Made by a program: the position numbers and the translations under genes
Shown: piece after piece, positions 1 to 5,475 of the stretch
How positions within the stretch are numbered: position 1 is the first letter of the stretch
Layout: each line of letters starts with the position of its first letter
Notes under the pieces: generated by a model
Told to the model about the DNA's origin: nothing
Seen by the model: the letters and a program-made list of their open reading frames with translations, nothing else
Database searches by the model: none
Source: Guopingia tenuis
GTDB lineage: Bacteria > Bacillota > Clostridia > Christensenellales > Christensenellaceae
Assembly (NCBI RefSeq): GCF_014384805.1
Contig: NZ_JACRSS010000008.1
Span: forward strand, 1-5,475
Length of the DNA stretch: 5,475 bases
Reading direction: 5' to 3'

Positions 1-6
1 GGGATT

Positions 7-15
7 TGGTATGAT
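7..15 (+). promoter_or_regulatory. Extended -10 element of a probable rrn promoter
   Basis: The sequence TGGTATGAT matches the extended -10 pattern TG-N-TATAAT, with one mismatch in the hexamer (10-15). It lies about 185 bases upstream of 16S. Transcription would start near 21-23, at a GG pair after an A-rich discriminator. The matching -35 box would fall left of the window edge, so spacing and strength cannot be judged. Bacillota rrn operons often have tandem promoters in this position. That this one belongs to the operon is inferred from place and direction. Confidence 0.5.
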
Positions 16-71
16 AAACAGGCGCTCGAGAAACGGGCCTTGAAAAAGGGCGTAACAAAGGCGCAAAAAGA

Positions 72-84
72 ACCTTGAAAAGAC
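72..84 (+). promoter_or_regulatory. boxA-like antitermination motif in leader
   Basis: The motif ACCTTGAAAAGAC resembles the 'CTTTGAAAAC' type of boxA-like sequence found before 16S and 23S in many Bacillota rrn operons. boxA RNA is the known binding site of NusB/S10 and keeps RNA polymerase from terminating on untranslated rRNA. Here it is also the start of the 5' strand of the pre-16S helix. The assignment rests on resemblance and position; the sequence alone does not prove function. Confidence 0.5.
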
Positions 85-101
85 AATATAGCGTAAAAGA
101 A
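72..101 (+). other. Pre-16S processing helix, 5' strand
   Basis: This segment is complementary to 1816-1843, beyond the 3' end of 16S. ACC pairs with GGT (1841-1843), then TT-G-AAAA with the AA and T-run (1834-1840). The longest uninterrupted block is 87-101 with 1816-1830, fifteen pairs including one T·G. There are G·T pairs at 77/1838 and 82/1833, and single-base bulges near 83 and 86. Such a helix bracketing 16S is the known substrate of RNase III for releasing pre-16S. The pairing is seen in the sequence; cleavage is inferred. Confidence 0.85.
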
Positions 102-171
102 CAAGCAAACATAGCTTAAGTAATGAACGAGCTAGGAAGCGAACAGACTTTCTTTTTTAAAGAGGAAAAGG

Positions 172-187
172 ACAGGCGCAAGCCTGT
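172..187 (+). other. Leader hairpin with GCAA tetraloop (boxB-like)
   Basis: ACAGGC (172-177) and GCCTGT (182-187) form a perfect 6-bp stem closing the GNRA tetraloop GCAA (178-181), ten bases before the mature 16S end. It is followed by TTTGAAA, a weak echo of the boxA core. The GNRA-hairpin-then-TTGAAA layout is repeated in the 16S-23S spacer at 2067-2103. It may be a boxB-like element or simply a 16S maturation structure. Confidence 0.55.
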
Positions 188-197
188 TTGAAATTTT

Positions 198-1879
<1,682 letters not shown>

Positions 1880-1955
1880 GGGGGTGTAGCTCAGCTGGGA
1901 GAGCACCTGCCTTGCAAGCAGGGGGTCAGCGGTTCGATTCCGCTCATCTCCACCA
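1880..1955 (+). tRNA. tRNA-Ala, anticodon UGC
   Basis: A 76-nt cloverleaf with CCA encoded (1953-1955). The acceptor GGGGGTG (1880-1886) pairs with CATCTCC (1945-1951) and contains G3·U70, the main identity element for alanyl-tRNA synthetase, plus a second G·U at 5/68. The D stem is GCTC/GAGC. The anticodon stem CCTGC/GCAGG carries the loop CTTGCAA, with anticodon TGC at 1913-1915. The T stem AGCGG/CCGCT closes the loop TTCGATT. It reads GCN alanine codons. It sits in the 16S-23S spacer upstream of tRNA-Ile, the reverse of the Ile-Ala order of E. coli and B. subtilis spacers. Confidence 0.98.
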
Positions 1956-1976
1956 TTACTTACGAGAAGTGAGTAA
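1956..1976 (+). other. Hairpin between the two tRNA genes
   Basis: TTACTTAC (1956-1963) pairs with GTGAGTAA (1969-1976): eight base pairs, one of them T·G, around the loop GAGAA. It starts directly after the CCA end of tRNA-Ala. The remaining 12 bases before tRNA-Ile are unstructured. It may space the tRNAs for RNase P and 3'-end processing. It lacks a T-run, so it is not a terminator. Confidence 0.6.
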
Positions 1977-1988
1977 AGAAATGTATGC

Positions 1989-2065
<77 letters not shown>

Positions 2066-2066
2066 A

Positions 2067-2082
2067 GCATGCGAAAGCGTGC
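2067..2082 (+). promoter_or_regulatory. boxB-like hairpin with GAAA tetraloop
   Basis: GCATGC (2067-2072) and GCGTGC (2077-2082) form a 6-bp stem (one T·G) closing a GAAA tetraloop, starting two bases after tRNA-Ile. It stands eight bases before the boxA-like motif at 2091. The order boxB-boxA is known from rrn antitermination regions, for example in E. coli. The structure is clear; the antitermination role is inferred. Confidence 0.55.
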
Positions 2083-2088
2083 GAGAGA

Positions 2089-2115
2089 AAGCACATTGAA
2101 AACCATATAATATGC
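2089..2115 (+). other. Pre-23S processing helix, 5' strand, with boxA-like motif
   Basis: This strand is complementary to 5164-5190 beyond the end of 23S. The helix is 27 positions long with one G-G mismatch (2098/5181), two G·T pairs (2096/5183, 2114/5165) and an uninterrupted 17-position block (2099-2115). A bracketing helix of this kind is the known RNase III substrate for pre-23S. Positions 2091-2103 (GCACATTGAAAAC) also resemble boxA (TGCTCTTTGAAAAC type), giving an antitermination signal ahead of 23S. The pairing is seen directly; both functions are inferred. Confidence 0.88.
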
Positions 2116-2156
2116 GAAAAACAAAACTTAAAGCTTTTTAAAAAACTTTTAGGGTA

Positions 2157-2175
2157 AAAAATTACTATAATTTTT
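2157..2175 (+). other. A/T-rich hairpin in 16S-23S spacer
   Basis: AAAAATTA (2157-2164) pairs perfectly with TAATTTTT (2168-2175) around a three-base loop CTA. The stem has no G-C pairs, so it is weak. It is not a credible terminator despite its T-run, because it sits inside the operon. A TATAAT hexamer (2166-2171) falls inside it by chance. Confidence 0.4.
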
Positions 2176-2200
2176 GCGAATAAAAGCTGAGAAGAAGCGA

Positions 2201-2216
2201 ATCATTAGGAAATGAT
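2201..2216 (+). other. Hairpin just upstream of 23S 5' end
   Basis: ATCATT (2201-2206) pairs with AATGAT (2211-2216) around the loop AGGA, three bases before the mature 23S end. It may mark the site where 5' trimming stops. It is modest in stability, and the role is inferred from position only. Confidence 0.45.
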
Positions 2217-2219
2217 GAA

Positions 2220-5133
<2,914 letters not shown>

Positions 5134-5163
5134 AGAAACAAGAAAAAAGAGTGAAGTTGAGTA

Positions 5164-5190
5164 GTATATTATATGGTTTTGAGTGTGCTT
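5164..5190 (+). other. Pre-23S processing helix, 3' strand
   Basis: This is the complement of 2089-2115 in the 16S-23S spacer, beginning about 30 bases after the 23S end. The core TATATTATATGGTTTT pairs with AAAACCATATAATATG (G·T at the edge), and TGTGCTT (5184-5190) pairs with AAGCACA (2089-2095). Together with its partner it loops out 23S for RNase III-type cleavage. The role is inferred from this standard arrangement. Confidence 0.88.
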
Positions 5191-5207
5191 ATTTGTTAAG
5201 TACCATA

Positions 5208-5239
5208 CAATTTCCGGTGGTGACTGGTGACAGCGAGGA
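5208..5239 (+). pseudogene. Candidate relic of a second 5S rRNA 5' end
   Basis: CAATTTCCGGTGG (5208-5220) is identical to 5350-5362, the start of the true 5S. After it, TGGTGAC occurs twice in tandem (5218-5224, 5225-5231). If one copy is removed, the following bases keep matching 5S: 22 of 26 positions by my hand alignment, three of the four differences being transitions. Beyond about 5239 I see no convincing 5S sequence, and the conserved CCGAACACAGAAGT block is absent. It is therefore at most a 5' fragment, not a working 5S. Alternatives are a chance repeat plus slippage, or a recombination scar. Confidence 0.45.
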
Positions 5240-5326
5240 GTGCGAGGAGCGGCAAGCGACGCGGCACGACCGTTGGAAGATCGTTTCGCCAGAGGAAAGA
5301 GGGGAAGATGGCAGAACATTCTTCCC

Positions 5327-5341
5327 AAAGCACATTAAAAA
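5327..5341 (+). repeat. Near-copy of spacer boxA region ahead of 5S
   Basis: The bases AAAGCACATTAAAAA match 2088-2102 (AAAGCACATTGAAAA) at 14 of 15 positions. The upstream copy lies at the start of the pre-23S helix; this one lies 13 bases before 5S. It could be a third boxA-like signal, or part of a spacer segment copied together with the 5S fragment. It can also pair locally with 5182-5190 (nine pairs, one G·T). Confidence 0.5.
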
Positions 5342-5353
5342 AGTTAATTCAAT

Positions 5354-5471
5354 TTCCGGTGGCGATAGCTAAGAGGTACACCTGTTCCCATCCCGAACAC
5401 AGAAGTTAAGCTCTTATACGCCGAAAGTACTTGGCTGGTGACGGCCCGGGAGGATAGGTAGCTGCCGGTAT
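5354..5471 (+). rRNA. rrf: 5S ribosomal RNA
   Basis: This is the small RNA of the large subunit's central protuberance, bound by L5, L18 and, in many bacteria, L25/CTC. It is complete at about 118 nt. Helix I pairs CCGGTGGC (5356-5363) with GCTGCCGG (5461-5468) through two G·T pairs. The conserved loop block CCCGAACACAGAAGTTAAG lies near 5393-5411, and CGCCGAAAGTACTTGG with GGGAGGATAGG follow. It is last in the operon; only four bases remain after it, so any terminator or further tRNA genes lie outside the window. Ends may be off by one or two bases. Confidence 0.97.
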
Positions 5472-5475
5472 CTAA

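Larger units (their letters stand above)
21..197 (+). other. rRNA operon leader (5' external transcribed spacer)
   Basis: This is transcribed, non-coding sequence between the probable start site and the 5' end of 16S. It holds two copies of CCTTGAAAA (38-46 and 73-81), the 5' strand of the pre-16S processing helix (72-101), an A/T-rich hairpin (148-156 with 161-170, one bulge) and a GCAA-loop hairpin (172-187). CGAGCT at 128-133 is complementary to AGCTCG at 1740-1745, just past the 3' end of 16S. That would give a short inner helix closer to mature 16S. No open frame here looks coding. Confidence 0.7.
2066..2219 (+). other. tRNA-Ile to 23S spacer
   Basis: This non-coding stretch becomes strongly A+T-rich after about 2100. 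In order it holds a GNRA-loop hairpin (2067-2082), a boxA-like motif inside the 5' strand of the pre-23S helix (2089-2115), an A/T hairpin (TTTTT/AAAAA near 2134-2146), a second A/T hairpin (2157-2175), and a hairpin just before the 23S end (2201-2216). No open frame looks coding. Confidence 0.7.
5134..5353 (+). other. 23S to 5S spacer
   Basis: At about 220 bases this spacer is long for the region between 23S and 5S. It begins with an A-rich stretch (5134-5150), continues with the 3' strand of the pre-23S helix (5164-5190), then a copy of the start of 5S (5208-5239). Next comes a GC- and purine-rich stretch (about 5214-5300) unlike its A/T-rich flanks. A hairpin follows, with GGGAAGA (5302-5308) pairing with TCTTCCC (5320-5326), and then a boxA-like repeat (5327-5341). 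No open frame here looks coding and no terminator is seen. Confidence 0.7.

Noticed and set aside
2166..2171. Perfect TATAAT hexamer in the 16S-23S spacer, a possible internal promoter
   Set aside because: It lies in a very A/T-rich stretch and inside a hairpin, and no -35-like hexamer is found at 16-18 bp upstream. Another TATAAT at 2106-2111 is part of the processing helix.
2157..2175. Hairpin ending in T-run as a terminator
   Set aside because: The stem has only A-T pairs and lies between 16S and 23S, where termination would destroy the operon; the pre-23S helix shows transcription must continue through it.
5225..5249. Second 5S-like match (CTGGTGAC, as in 5S near 5435) suggesting a relic of the 5S 3' half
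   Set aside because: The 8-mer is explained by the tandem duplication of TGGTGAC, and alignment to the 5S 5' part is longer and better. The match beyond it is poor.
5191..5353. Mobile element insertion in the 23S-5S spacer
   Set aside because: The 13-bp direct repeat could look like a target duplication, but there are no terminal inverted repeats and no transposase. The repeat extends imperfectly into 5S sequence on one side, which fits a copied 5S better.
5208..5353. CRISPR array or other regular repeat
   Set aside because: There is only one pair of long repeats plus two very short tandem duplications, and no regular repeat-spacer pattern.

Overview
The window is one ribosomal RNA operon on the + strand: promoter/leader – 16S rRNA – tRNA-Ala(UGC) – tRNA-Ile(GAU) – 23S rRNA – 5S rRNA. 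It is essentially complete from the -10 region of a promoter at the left edge to four bases past the 5S gene at the right edge. No protein-coding gene can be supported; every open frame longer than about 60 codons is a chance frame lying in or across the RNA genes.

Organism: the 16S and 23S signatures are those of Bacillota, class Clostridia (a low-GC spacer background, a 16S tail continuing CCTCCTTTCT, a 'CCTGGGGAGTACG' block, and a 5S of about 118 nt). The hypervariable regions do not let me name a family by eye. Features shared with Christensenellales, Oscillospirales, Lachnospiraceae and Anaerovoracaceae are mixed, so an uncultured gut-type clostridium is plausible but inferred.

Layout: 1-197 holds an extended -10 promoter, a boxA-like antitermination motif and leader hairpins. 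198-1730 is 16S. 1731-2219 is the internal spacer, with two tRNA genes in the order Ala then Ile, a GNRA-loop hairpin (boxB-like) followed by a boxA-like motif, and AT-rich hairpins just before 23S. 2220-5133 is 23S without an intervening sequence or intron. 5134-5353 is an unusually long 23S-5S spacer. 5354-5471 is 5S.

How it works together: the primary transcript would fold into two long-range helices. One brackets 16S (72-101 with 1816-1843) and one brackets 23S (2089-2115 with 5164-5190), the classic substrates for RNase III-type release of pre-16S and pre-23S. The tRNAs sit between the two helices, and both encode their CCA ends. The 5' strand of each helix also carries the boxA-like motif (TTGAAAA core), so antitermination and processing signals overlap.

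Most worth a second look is the 23S-5S spacer. It contains a 13-base exact copy of the start of 5S, 142 bp upstream of the real one, and the resemblance continues if a 7-base tandem duplication is removed. A further near-copy of the boxA region stands just before the real 5S. This looks like a decayed second 5S unit, not a new system. I found no sign of an undescribed protein system, CRISPR array or mobile element.
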